Shown here in pieces: positions 22,133 to 33,696 of a stretch of DNA of 64,000 bases. The DNA lies in the NCBI RefSeq assembly GCF_016802725.1, contig NC_052664.1:27917275-27981274 (forward strand), read 5' to 3'. Every line of letters starts with the position of its first letter. Within the stretch, counting starts at the first letter, position 1. A model generated the notes under the pieces. The model saw only the letters and a program-made list of their open reading frames with translations. It searched no databases and was not told where the DNA came from. This DNA comes from Solenopsis invicta. Lineage: Eukaryota; Arthropoda; Insecta; Hymenoptera; Formicidae. Made by a program: the position numbers and the translations under genes.

Positions 22133-24210
22133 TTTTTATCAAAATTATATTTCGTTTCCTTACTTGATTTTGATCTAATCTTGCCGTAATCTTTGTGATG
22201 TTATTTCCTTCGAAAAAATTCTGTGGAAAGAAAAGAACGAATTGAATTATTTCTAATTACAATATATACATATACAAAAAGTGCAACATTAAATCAGTTT
22301 TGTATCAAATTGTATAAAAAACATTTTCTTATTAATGACTCACATTATGGTTTAATTTATTATTGATAGTTTTATAGGTTTTTATAAATTTTCAAACTAA
22401 GAAAGTGATTTCTAAAGAATAAATTATATTATTTAGTAGATAATGTAAAAAATAATTAGAAGAATATATGAAATTATAAAAATAATCATAAGTTAAAGCT
22501 TTATTAATGAAAAAAAAACTAATAATATGAAGAAAAAGTCCGTAACATTGGAAATACAGAGAGCACTATGTTGTGAAGAATTATTATGTGTAACGAAGAT
22601 TAAACATGAATTTTATAATACAATTGCTTGTGAATATTAGAGAAATAAGTTTTATATTGCATATAAGTACAAATCAAAATGTGGTTCTTAGCTTCAAAAA
22701 AGGTATGCACTTTAAGACTACAAATAAGAATTAGTCATATTTTAATATTGAATTTTGTGTTCCTCGTTTTTATTTACTTTTTATGGACCTTGTTTTTAAT
22801 TGTATATAAATCTTCGTCAAAAATAAATAACAATTCTAAAATGTATATGTCTCAGCGGGAATAAACTTAATTTTTCCTCACTTAGTTTCGTTTCACTGAA
22901 TTTATTTTTTATAGTCACAAATATAATCGTATAAGATACATGCACTTATTATTAATAACTGAATTTGACCTTTCGTCTTGGCACACTCTGAAGCAGCCAC
23001 TCGTATCTCAACTCTTTACTTAATCCTCGTCTTTAGAGAAAAGAAAGAGTGAATAATTTCGTATCAAATTATAATTCACGATTTTCGTACGTGCGGAAGC
23101 GTGTACTCTGGCCCGTGGTCGAGAACGTAATGAATGCGAGAGGCGGCATCAAGACGAGCGATATCGTAATTGAATTGCAATTTTTTATCAAAAGAATGCT
23201 ACATAGTAACAGGAAAATTCGGGGGCTTGAGACCCCTGGTGACAACTGCGACTTCCCTTTGTTTTAATTTACACCGCATCGCCCATCCATCGCCCGCTCC
23301 CCGCACCACAGGCACACTTCTACTCGCATGCGCCTATATGCTTGTGATCGCTTCGTTACAGTATATATAAAGTTAACAAATATCAATACTGCGTATTTTA
23401 TTGTAGCTATAAATTATAAGTATAAATTAAAACTATCCACAGATTTTTACGTTTGTTTACACATATGAAGCATTAAACATTGCAAAATGCATGTATAATT
23501 ACGTTATAGAAATAATGAGGAAGAAATATTTAGATGGTTTATAATCTAAAAGAAATCGAAGACTCATCAAAAGAAATATACTTACTGTATCTGGTTTTCC
23601 CTGCTTCTACACAACGTTCTATACTACACAATGCGTTTTCTATAGTACTACACAATGTTCAGAAAAAGATCATTTGCACTGAAAACACATTTATGTCTGC
23701 GAAAAGTAAACATTTAACTTTGGCCGGCACCAGTATATGCCGCGTGTTGCCGTGTGTTCCGGCCAGTTCCAGCTTAGAAAAATCGAGCCTGCGCAATAGC
23801 ACTTTTCAGTGAATGGCTGGAAGCGCGCAACCATTAATTTCAAATTAGAGAATAAAAGAAAATTATCGCATATTATTGTTATAAAAAATTTCAGTAATTA
23901 AAATTGTACAAGATGAGGCAATAACTATTTATTACCACCTTTTATTCTTCGAATTTATCAATTTGAACTGGATCTGTAACAATTATTATATAGATTACAA
24001 AATTACAAAAGTTTTCTAAAAACGTTTCGTATATTAACATTACATTATTGTTATTATAATATATTAAAATAAAGATTAAAAAGCATATACAAATAAAAAA
24101 TTTCCAAAACTTGTATTTGTCTGTGTCATATAAATACAATAGAAATAAAATATTATATATTAATGAATAAACATTATATATAAGATTTGTGTCCAAGAAC
24201 ATATCTGTAA
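22133..24210. other. Long AT-rich stretch, no gene recognised
   Basis: Two islands of higher GC occur, about 23090-23345 and 23715-23830, with no recognisable domain in their frames. No tRNA-like cloverleaf was noticed. Confidence 0.35.
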
Positions 24211-24532
24211 AATGTCCTGTTTAAGATATTCCAAAATATATCCAAAAATGGACATCCATATAACGTCCTGTTTAGGCAACAATATAAAATCTATATAAGC
24301 AACAATATAAAATCTTGGAAAAATTTATGATTTTAAACAGACATAATTTGCTTAGATGAAGAAAATTTTTCTTTTCGTGTAAGTGCTGTATTGCTGTGAT
24401 GACATAATTTTAATTTATTATTAAAAATCGTAATTCTATTTACATTATTTTTCAAACGAATTTTCGTATCCAAGTAAATTTCTTTATGCAATTAAAAATT
24501 AAAACATTGCGCGACCAACCGCGGTATCCCGT
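24211..24532. repeat. Second patch of GGAC/GTCC subterminal-type motifs
   Basis: ATGTCCTGTTTAAGATATTC, GGACATCCATATAACGTCC and TGTTTAGGC recall the GGACGTCC units next to both element ends. It may be a decayed internal piece of the right subterminal region, displaced by the fold-back that follows. Confidence 0.35.
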
Positions 24533-26152
24533 ATCAGTACAAAATTACCTTTTCAAAAAAAAAAGGTAAAAAAAGCGCCTATGTGTGTTGCGTGCAACTT
24601 ATTTTGAAATTGTGTAATTTAATAAAAATAATATACGTTTATTAAAAAAAAATGTGTGAAATCTTTTAAAATGCACCTATTATAAAGAGAATATACTTTT
24701 TCTACAAATTAAAGTAGTCGTTTGTAATTTTGTATTTGTAATTTCTTTGAAAAACGTTCCTATTCTAACCCAACTGGTAGTATCTTTAATTTTTATACAA
24801 AACCCACGTGGTACTATCTCTGTATTGTTATTGAAAACTCTACGTATTTTAAAAATTCAAGTGATAGCATCTTTAATTCTCATTGAAAAATTTTATTCTA
24901 ACCCAAGTAGTATTTCCTTAAATATTGTGTAATTTAATTCAACCTAAATGCATTTTTCCAAAAAATCTTTTAAACAATCAAAGTACTATTTTTGTATTTC
25001 CATTGAAAAATCTTTCAATTTTAACCCAAGTGGTTGTATTTCATTTTAATAAGTTTCAATGGAATATTTAACATTTAATTTAAAAGATTAAAGAGGAAAC
25101 GGTACAAAATGAGAAAATTTTATTAAAATAAAAAATTTTTGATGTACAAAAACATGGCGCTGCTAGATAGAAAAAGCAGAAAAGACATAAGAAAGAACGC
25201 AATAAATGTAACACTTGTAAGATATGCGTTATAAAAGAAATTTGCGAAATAAGTTTTAATTTCTTTAGGTTTAATTACTTAACATTTAAGTAATTCTTAT
25301 TGTAAGTTAAACTTAAGATACCACTTGAATTTTATTTAAAAAAATAAAGATTCTGTTAAAATATAAATTATTTAGGTTAAATTAAATTACAAAATTTTAA
25401 TATATTATTTATTTTTAATTAAATACCACTTGGTTTGAAAGAGTTTCAATGACAATACAGAGATAGTAGCAATTACGTTTTGTACAGAAATTATTCAATT
25501 CTTCTCATTGCTTTTCCTATCTAGCAGTGCCACGTTTTTGTACATCAAAAATTTTTTATTTTAATAAAATTTTCTCATTTTGTACCATTTCCTCTTTAAT
25601 CTTTTAAATTAAATGGTAAATATTCCATTGAAACTTATTAAAATGAAATACAACCACTTGGGTTAAAATTGAAAGATTTTTCAATGGAAATACAAAAATA
25701 GTTCTTTGATTGTTTAAAAGATTTTTTGGAAAAATGCATTTAGGTTGAATTAAATTACACAATATTTAAGGAAATACTACTTGGGTTAGAATAAAATTTT
25801 TCAATGAGAATTAAAGATGCTATTACTTGAATTTTTAAAATACGAAAATTTTTCAATAACAATACAGAGATAGTACCACGTGGGTTTTGTATAAAAATTA
25901 AAGATACTACCAGTTGGGTTAGAATAGGAATGTTTTTCAAAGAAATTACAAATACAAAATTACAAACGACTACTTTAATTTATAGAAAAAGTATATTCTC
26001 TTTATAATAGGTGCATTTTAAAAGATTTCACACATTTTTTTTTAATAAACGTATATCATTTTTATTAAATTACACAATTTCAAAATAAGTTGCGCGCAAC
26101 ACACATAGGCGCTTTTTTTACCTTTTTTTTGAAAAGGTAATTTTGTACTGAT
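24533..26152. mobile_element. 1.6 kb fold-back element
   Basis: ATCAGTACAAAATTACC at the left is mirrored by GGTAATTTTGTACTGAT at the right, and the arms (24533 to about 25170, about 25505 to 26152) are near-perfect reverse complements over roughly 640 bp with a 330-bp centre. The arms contain the ACCCAAGTGGTA type of repeat. The mirrored 61-codon frames at 24747-24932 and 25755-25940 are products of the symmetry, not genes. Related sequence lies at 57460-58940. Confidence 0.9.
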
Positions 26153-26756
26153 ATCACGCGTTTTGTAGTTAAGCAATATGTAATTTCTTTTTTTTTCTGT
26201 AATAAGACACGATTTACACTGTTACTTAGGTTTTAGCGAATCAAATACATACCAATTGGGTTAGAATAGGAAAATTTTTCAATGAAAATATAAAGTACGA
26301 AGTAGTACTACTTGGATTTTGTAAAATTAAATTAGCATAAAAAATTTTTTCTGTTAAAATACAAAAATAATATCACTTGGGTTTAGAAAAAAAATAAAGA
26401 TAAAGTGCACGCACACGCATACTTGGTGCTTTTCTTTACCTTTTTTTTGAAAAGGTAATTTTATACTGATGTCATGCGTTTTGCAGTATCAAGCAATTTG
26501 TATTTTTTTGTAATAAAAGACATGATTTCAACTTGGCAAAATTGTAAGAAAAAAAATGGAATAAAATGTAATATTGTAATTCACAAAGGTATACTATATT
26601 TAAGTTCAAGATATTACGACATGGGCTGGCATAGTAAGTTTTTCAATTAACACAGAGATAGTACCAGTTGCAGAAAAAAAAAGGTTTTTAGTGCGCGCAC
26701 ATACACTTGGTGCCTTTTCTTACCTTTTTTTTGAAACGGTAATTTTGTACTGATTA
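26153..26756. repeat. Additional tandem copies of the fold-back end
   Basis: The motif TTGAAAAGGTAATTTT, TACTGAT or a variant recurs near 26450 and 26735, each preceded by a GCACGC- or GCGCGC-rich patch. This gives three successive right-end copies including that at 26152. It suggests repeated partial insertion or unequal exchange of one element family. Confidence 0.65.
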
Positions 26757-27240
26757 TTCTTAACCGGGCGGAAAACGGATTAAAGGATTGTTCGCACCGG
26801 AATTGCCGTGACGGAATGGTCAGTTGCGTTAGGTGACAACTACTATTCAGGTTAAATGAAGGTGCATGACATGATTGATTGAATATAGCTAATATAATAT
26901 AATAGCGAACGCCTCTCTGTGTCGAAAATATGTGGAAAATACTGGACAAGAAAATCTTGGCGACGATGACGTTTCTTAAATGTAAAAATTGAGATTTGGA
27001 CTTTGCGTTGCGATATCTCCGTTCGTAGGGCACGGGGAGGAAAAATAAAAACCTTTTTTATACAAGTCGGGGCCAAACTATCGTTTGAGACTACTCAGAA
27101 CTTGATCGGTTCAGCCGTTACTGAGATCTGATAATCTCGCATGCTTGGAACTCGCTGACTTGCGTAAAAGAGGTTCGGTTTGCGACTCGCTTCTCCTACA
27201 CAGGCGCGAGTCGCGACCGCGCCTCTAGATCCGATGGATA
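26757..27240. repeat. Interspersed repeat (about 480 bp)
   Basis: From ACCGGGCGGAAAACGG to CGCGACCGCGCCTC. A direct copy is at 58951-59410, and a more diverged copy in reverse orientation at 56410-56790, which shows it is dispersed independently of the segmental duplication. No coding capacity recognised. Confidence 0.7.
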
Positions 27241-27312
27241 TCCGTTTTTGGTCCGTGGACATATGGAACTAAAATGGACGTCCCAAGGACGTCCTGTGCT
27301 ATCTGGGATATC

Positions 27313-27625
27313 ATACAAAAATTGACAAAAGAAATATGTCGAATATTAATACTGAACTAGTACATTTTCCATAGATTTTTGTTATTTTATCCGTATTGAA
27401 ATCGGCAAAAGTAATATGTCGGGTATCAGTATCAAAACTGTACATTGCCGTTATATTTATAACACTGAACTTATACAAACGTTGGTTAAAGAAATATATC
27501 GAATATCAGTACTGAACCAGTACATTTCCAATAAATTTTTTTACATCCGTATTGAAATCGAAAAAAGTAATATGTCAATATCGAAATTGTATATTGCCGT
27601 TATATAATATTTACAAAAGTTGATA
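27313..27625. repeat. About 170-bp direct repeat downstream of FAS copy B
   Basis: AAAGAAATATGTCGAATATT... (27328) recurs diverged at 27488, with GTACATT, TTTTTACATCCGTATTGAAA and TGTATATTGCCGTTATAT in the same order. The pair is duplicated at 59520-59815. Confidence 0.75.
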
Positions 27626-27840
27626 TAAAGAAAATGTCGGGAAAATAATGTGTAAACATTAAAATAATGCGTTAACATTTTTTATTAATAATGCAATGTA
27701 TTATAACATTTCTATACTATTTTAGAAGTTAGTACATCAAATTGATAGTAATAGATGTACTAACTATCTTTTACTAACTATCTATATGTAACTAATATTT
27801 GATACGAACTACCCACCGATTACAATAATAAAGAAATTAT

Positions 27841-28036
27841 AAACTAGAGAGATATTCGACCGATACATATAACATACAATTTCAAATAAGAAGGCCTATT
27901 TGGTCATAGCTAGATCTTAGTGCTTTATATATACGTGTGATTTTATATACTTTCTCAGACTCAACCAAACTGCGCGCCGTTACTTTCGGTCATATAACAC
28001 AGTTATGATCGAATAAGAGTTAGTAATATCACCTTT
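27841..28036. repeat. Small repeat abutting FAS copy B 3' end (family copy 1)
   Basis: Copies occur at about 60024-60218 and, inverted, at 48786-48985. The outer parts (GGCCTATTTGGTCATAG and TTATGATCGAATAAGAG) are imperfect inverted repeats, as in a small MITE. It ends right where the ACP palindrome begins. Confidence 0.65.
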
Positions 28037-28037
28037 A

Positions 28038-28100
28038 TTAACTATCGGTACATTGCAAGAATTATCTTCTTGATAATTCTTGCAATGTACCAATAGTTAA
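28038..28100. repeat. 29-bp fold-back at the end of the FAS ACP exon, copy B
   Basis: 28038-28066 and 28072-28100 are reverse complements with one mismatch and a 5-nt loop. On minus the coding sequence enters the palindrome at TIGTLQELS and the stop codon falls in the returning arm, so the present C-terminus was created by the fold-back. Copy C has the same at 60221-60283. Confidence 0.9.
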
Positions 28101-28426
28101 GGCACGAATCTTTTGCGCCGATAATACGATATCGTAATTTCTTTCAAGAGTCTGTTTTATCTCCGTGCCCATTAACGAATCCATACCCAAGTCGGCCAAG
28201 GTATTATTGGGATTAATCGAATCAACATCTTTAATGCCTAAGATATTGGCAACAGTTGTGACAAGATTGGCCTTGTTGCCATCGTCGGATTTATATTTTT
28301 CAGCTAACACCGAAGAAGCCAACACCGGATGTAACTGTTGAAGGAATATATCCATCGTTGCGAGACAACTTGATATCTGTTGTGGTATAATACCGCCCAC
28401 CTCGGCGTCGTTACCACCCATCATTT
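28062..28426 (-). CDS. FAS copy B: ACP exon
   Basis: Follows a TTTTCAG acceptor. It encodes MMGGNDAEVGG, AEKYKSDDGNKANLV and an ACP with the phosphopantetheine Ser in LADLGMDSLMGTEIKQ. Open to TAA, nearly identical to copy C. It has VDS after GIKD, where copy A lacks two residues. No thioesterase sequence follows. Confidence 0.85.
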
Positions 28427-28698
28427 CTGAAAATGAAAAATGTCATAAGAAAAACTGTGTATATATGAAATTAATAAATTCTGTAGACAACAATGTTATA
28501 TAAAATATGCATTACGTATTGTTTCATTATTATTTTATAAATTATACTTTTTAAAAAGGACATAAAATAAAGATTGAGTTTACAAAAGTAAAGAAAAGGC
28601 AAATCGGAAAAAGTTTGGAGAGACGATTCATTCAAGAATTTGATTAAAAAAAAGATTTCTATTTTTTTGGAACATTTCATATATTAATATAATATTAC

Positions 28699-29047
28699 CC
28701 ATGATTAAGCCAACGTCTGCGATGGCACCCCATTGAATGGCAAGACCAGATAAACCATTAGTCTGCCTCTCTTCCATCATTCTTTCCATGGCTGAGTTTG
28801 CGAAACCATAGTTTGTTTGACCCATATTACCACGACCGCTTGATACAGACGAAAATACCACAAAGTAATCGAGCGATGGGCAAAGCTTTCTCGATACCGC
28901 GTCTAAATTTCTTGTAACATTGATTTTTGGTGAAATAACTGTCTTGAAATCGGCTTCTTCCAAATTTTCGATGAGAGCATCACGAAGGACGGCTGCTGAA
29001 TTGAATGTACCGCCTACCGGAGCGATGCGGTTGCTTTTTTGAATTAA
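28699..29047 (-). CDS. FAS copy B: C-terminal ketoreductase fragment
   Basis: Open frame from LIQKSNRIAPVGG through SPSLDYFVVFSS-like sequence and GQTNYGFANSAMERM (KR catalytic Tyr and downstream Asn) to WGAIADVGLIM at a GT donor. The NADPH-binding first half of KR is missing, so it cannot be active alone. It joins the palindrome at 29048. Confidence 0.8.
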
Positions 29048-29050
29048 CAA

Positions 29051-29187
29051 AGTAGTACTTTACAAATGAGTACAAAAATCTATTCGCGAACATTGCTTTA
29101 GCACTTCCCTACATACTGTATGTATGCTGGGAAGTGCTAAAGCAATGTTAGCGAATAGAGTTTCGTACTCATTTGTAAAGTACTACT
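29051..29187. repeat. 59-bp fold-back of KS coding sequence at the copy B deletion joint
   Basis: 29051-29109 and 29129-29187 are reverse complements with about three mismatches. The 19-nt loop is itself partly palindromic. Both arms derive from the start of the KS catalytic exon (compare 6057-6110 in copy A). The structure sits between the intron acceptor and the KR fragment, exactly at the deletion junction. Confidence 0.93.
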
Positions 29188-29431
29188 CCTGCAAACAAAT
29201 ATAAATTTTTTATTTATTTTTATCAAATCATGCCATCTTCTCTCATGCCATAAGATATTTATAATAAATATACAAATATAAACAACAATTATTACACGTA
29301 CACTCAAATAAAAGTTACGTTTCATTGAAGAAATTGTTTCTTTAACTAGACTTTTATAGATAGAAAAATAAAAGTAATTATAAACTGATCATGAGAAAAT
29401 ATTTTGGCATTATATTTCATAATATACAAAC

Positions 29432-29785
29432 CATTTATGGCCTCTGGGTCCCTCATCCCAAATTCTTCCGATTCCGAGTTACATATTCCTACAAATACAC
29501 CGGTACGCGATCCTCTCACGGTTGTAGGATTGATACCAGCATCAATTATAGATTCATATGTTGCTTCGAGCATTAAACGAAGCTGCGGATCCATAACATT
29601 TGCTTGTTTAGGATGAACTCCCAAAAAAGTGGCATCAAAGCTGCTGAGATCCTTTATTTTGGCAAATCTTGCTGGTAGCCCGTAAAGGCCCGTTGGCCAA
29701 CGGCGCTCGTCATCGGTGACCATATCTATTCCTTTCATGAGATTCTCCTTAAACTCTTCGATAGTAGATGACTCGGGTAAACGAC
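29432..29785 (-). CDS. FAS copy B: first half of ketosynthase (exon)
   Basis: Same limits, frame and splice signals as 5453-5806; one visible difference is FDATFLG for FDATFFG. The exon is open. With exon 1 at 36375-36228 the join reads ITGIS-G-RLPESS, the expected KS start. Confidence 0.88.
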
Positions 29786-29821
29786 CTGGAAAAAGTGTTT
29801 ATTTGGTTTGTACGTTAAGGC

Positions 29822-29890
29822 GAGGTCCCACGGTGTGTAGCTCGCCAAGGCTCGCCTTGGCTCGACTAGCCTATACGCGCCGTAAGAACA
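29822..29890. repeat. GC-rich gagcca repeat, copy B
   Basis: Counterpart of 5350-5412, between the composite element and the KS exon. It differs by several substitutions. Confidence 0.5.
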
Positions 29891-30494
29891 GGGTGGCTCG
29901 AGGGGATAACCACTTCATGTAATCATAGGACAGTGTCCCCAAAATCATTATGAAATCTTTACGAAATCATTTGTAATCAGATAAAATCATATAAAATCAT
30001 TATAAAATTCTTACGAAATCTTCGTGTGATCATTTTGCAATCAAATGTAATCATGAAATCAGAAATTATAATAAAATCATATAAAATCATCAGAAATCAT
30101 AACGAAATCATATGAAATCATTAGAAATCATAATGAAATCATATGAAATCACCAGAAATTATAATGAAATCATATGTAATCAGCAGAAATCATTTTGGGC
30201 TTTTGTGTAATCAATGGAAATCATGCGTAATCATTATGATTTTAGCACAGTTTATAGCACTTAACAGTCATTGTTTGACAAAGTAGAATCGTAAAAAATA
30301 ATTTTTTAAAAATTGCTCCAGAAACGTTCCAAACTTCAACCAGCGCATTTATATGGTATTTATATTTATTTATATTTACAAGATTGGTACAGCAAAAAAA
30401 CTTATTTAATACTTTTAAATTAACAATTTACTAAAAACCAAAGTAAGCTTAATTTTTTTATCACTGTAATATAATGTACCTTATATAGAAATAA

Positions 30495-30848
30495 AAGAAC
30501 AAATTGGATTAAAAATATTTTATCTGTTCTGTTCAATCTACTGTTAAATAACGACATAAATTTAAAACGTAATGTGAATTCAGTACCAGACATGATAATC
30601 AAATAGAAACTGAATAACGTTTAATTATATAAACTTTATTAAATGGAGACTGACAATGTGCCATCTGTATATTTTTCTCTCATATATACGTATGAGAGAA
30701 AAAATATATCGTGACACATTTTCAGTCTCCATTTAATAAATTACACATTTCCACAGTATGATTGTCTGGTAGTACATTTACATTACGCTCCAGACTTAGG
30801 TCGTTATCTAACAGCCGATTGAGCAACGCAGATAAAATATTCAGAACA
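30495..30848. repeat. Fold-back element, copy 2
   Basis: Inverted counterpart of 4393-4745, centred near 30686 (TCTCATATATACGTATGAGA). It again truncates the BEL reverse transcriptase. Confidence 0.75.
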
Positions 30849-30849
30849 A

Positions 30850-33669
30850 AAATTTCAAAATTTTATGGCGATTTTCTCCGAATGAACCGATAAAGGAATT
30901 TGAATTAAACACCGTAACATACGGCTTAGCGTGCGCTCCATTTTTAGCGATACGTTGCGTTCGATATTTAGCTAGTGGCGCCGGCGAGGAGGTCGGTCAA
31001 GCGTCTAAGGTTTTATTAAACGATTTATATGTCGATTTATATCCTTATCGGAGTTGACTGTGAGGCTAAAGCAATTAATTTAATTTCGTAATTAAGAAAA
31101 CTATTAAATAGCGGTGGATTTATGAGCGAAGGCTCATAAATGGCATTCAAATTGCAAGAAAATTCTGAGTGAATTCGAGAATGCTGATCAAGTTGAAAAT
31201 TCAACGGTTACAATTAATATGGGCTTAGTTAAGACATTAGGCTTAAACTGGCACCCAGAGCTAGATACATTTCAATTTACATTTTAACCAATAACGAATT
31301 CAGTAAAAACAAAACGCAAAATTTTATCAGCAATTTCAAAATTATTCGATTCACAGGCTTAGTTAGTCCAATTTTAATTCGCGCAACATTTATCATGCAA
31401 GAGACATAGGCGCCATTCCACAAATTTGGAATGGGATGATCCGTTAACGCACGATTTGCAACAGGCATTGGAATGCTTATGTGGGTGATCTCAAGGAAAT
31501 CCACACGATTCGGATCCCTCGAAGAGTCATCTCACATTCTAATGCGATTCGATTTTATCTGCATGCATTTTGCGATGCCTCGTTGAAAGCGTACGGAGCA
31601 TACATCTATTTACAAACAATTGATAACAAAAATAATTATAGTTCAAGATTGTTGTGCTCAAAATCACGAGTAGCGCCAATTAAAAATAAAACCATTACAT
31701 TGCCGAAGTTAGAGCTATGTGGAGCCATTGTTTTAGCTAGATTATTAAAAAGGGAAGCTCTTAAAATCAATTTTGACGAAATATATGCATGGAGCGATTC
31801 CACGGTGGCGTTGGCATGGATCGCCTGCAATCCATCGCGTCAAAAAATATTTGTATCAAACAGAACAGCCGAAATTCGGTCAACTCTCCCGTCGAATCAT
31901 TGGCGTTATGTCCGAAGCGAGGACAAACCAGCCGACTTAATATCAAGAGGCACAAGTATGAAAAATCTAATACAAAGTAGATTATGGTGGGAGGGTCCCG
32001 ATTGGCTAGCGAAGTGTGATGATTGCTCGCAAAATGAGTTGCAATCGGTATTGACTGAATTGTCACAATCAGAGATAAATCAAATTGAAGCCGAACAACG
32101 GCCAAATTCACGAACAAACTTAAGCGTTAATACTTCAAACAATTTAATTCAAACGTTAATAAATAATTATTCATCGCTCTCAAAGATCGAGCGCATTTTA
32201 GCATGGATTTTGCAATTTAGTCAGAATGCAAAATTAAGTAAAGTAAATCGAAATTTCAATTATTTGTCAGTGGAAGAAATCGGTAAGGCACATCAATTAC
32301 TAATTAAAGCTACGCAAAGGGCTCATTTTGCCAGTGAGATAGCAGCCGTACAAGCAAAAGGTCATGTTAATGCAACAAGCAAGTTGTCGCAATTTAGTCC
32401 ATTTCTGGACAAAAAAAGTGTTCTCAGGGCGAGCGGCAGAATTTAAAACGCGGTCGCGTCATTTGAGAAAAAACATCCTATTTTGTTGCCTTCAGACAGC
32501 AATTTTACACGATTATTAAATAAGCGAGAACATCATAGATTATTACATGCCGGTCCGCAAAATCTATTATACGCTATTCGTGAGAATTACTGGCCGCTCG
32601 GAGGGAGGGGCAATCGCTAGAAGGATTGCTCATGGATGTGATTTGTTTCCGAAATAAGCCGAAAACATTATCGCAGATAATGGGACAATTACCCGCAGAC
32701 CGTGTCACTCCGGGACGCCCGTTTCTCGTAACTGGCGTGAATTTTGCTGGCCCTATCAGAACATTAGTAAATCGCGGACGTGGTAGAAAGACCAATAAGT
32801 CGTATATATCACTGTTTATCTGTCTTGCGACTAAGGCAATACACCTCGAATTAGTTAGCCACCTCAGTTCGGCATTATTTTTTGCTGCACTTAGACGATT
32901 TGTGGGTCGGCAGGGTTGCCCTCAACGCTTTTTTAGCGATAACGCGACGAATTTCGTCGGAGCGAAAAATGAGCTCAGCGAGATGCATTTCTTAATTAAC
33001 GATAAATAAGCGAGAAATAAGCGAGAAATTTTTTGTGCCCAATCGCATTTATTGGAAATTTATTCCACCTTCATCACCTCACATGGGTGGGCTGTGGGAG
33101 GCAGGAGTCAAATCTTGTAAGTTTCATTTAAAATAATTGGCACCATATTTTTGACCTTTGAAGAATTAAATACAATTTTAATTCAAATAGAAGCATGCTT
33201 GAATTCGCGTCCAATTTGCCAACTGCCTTCCACACTTGAAGACCTGCAACCACTTACACCCAGCCATTTTCTCATCGGAGAGCCGTTAACAAGTCTTCCA
33301 GACAATGACTTGTCCAGCGTTTAAATCAACCGGCTTGATCGTTGGCAATTATTACAAAAAATTACGCAGGATTTCTGGAAGCGATGGACTATCGAATATT
33401 TAACATCATTACAAGGCAAGGTGAAATGGAGGGTCGAAAAATCTAACTTAGCAATCAATGACGTTGTATTAACACAAGATAATAATTCACTACTGTTAAA
33501 ATGGAAATTAGGTAGGGTAATTGAAATCCATAAGGGCATAGATGACAAGGTTCGAGTTGTCACATTAAAAACCGCAACCGGAATGTATAAAAGGTCGCTA
33601 ACTAAATTATGTAATCTTCCAGATTCTGACAGCAACGATGACAATTGTAAAAAAGGTTTTTTGTATTAA
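30850..33669 (+). pseudogene. BEL/Pao retrotransposon pol relic (copy 2)
   Basis: Same relic as 1563-4390 on the other strand. RT remnant at about 30850-31480 (SPNEPIKEFELNTVTYGLAC, then KTLGLNWHPELDTFQF, with stops); RNase H-like block open from 31481 to 32446; integrase core 32626-33009; DUF5641 end to 33669. As in copy 1 the first integrase catalytic position is GVNFAGP, so that change predates the duplication. The open RNase H block is longer here than in copy 1 because one upstream frameshift is absent. Confidence 0.88.
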
Positions 33670-33696
33670 TTAATTAGCATTAATTGGTGGGCGGGA

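Larger units (their letters stand above)
16509..27307. mobile_element. Two-gene DNA transposon region with CCCAGATAGCACA ends
   Basis: The left end starts CCCAGATAGCACATGGACGTCC; the right end, read inward, is CCCAGATAGCACAGGACGTCC. AT stands outside both ends, too short to prove a target duplication. The interior has a DUF4806-type gene and a tnp2-like transposase gene, both on minus, plus a nested 1.6 kb fold-back and repeats shared with 57-59 kb. The same right end recurs at 59499 within the direct duplication, so this right end could have come from a separate copy. The tnp2-like protein suggests an EnSpm/CACTA-related superfamily; CAC inside the TIR and the GGACGTCC arrays are compatible with that. 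Confidence 0.5.
26757..29047. repeat. Direct segmental duplication, copy 1
   Basis: Matches 58951-61224 in the same orientation with few differences. It begins at TTCTTAACCGGGCGG and ends inside the FAS KR exon where copy B breaks. It includes an interspersed repeat, the CCCAGATAGCACA end, 3' flank, the ACP exon and most of the KR end. Confidence 0.93.

Noticed and set aside
23049..23812. Coding genes in the GC-richer islands
   Set aside because: Frames are short, with no domain, no convincing splice sites and no second copy.
24747..25940. Two nearly identical 61-codon proteins on opposite strands
   Set aside because: Mirror images within the arms of a non-coding fold-back element.
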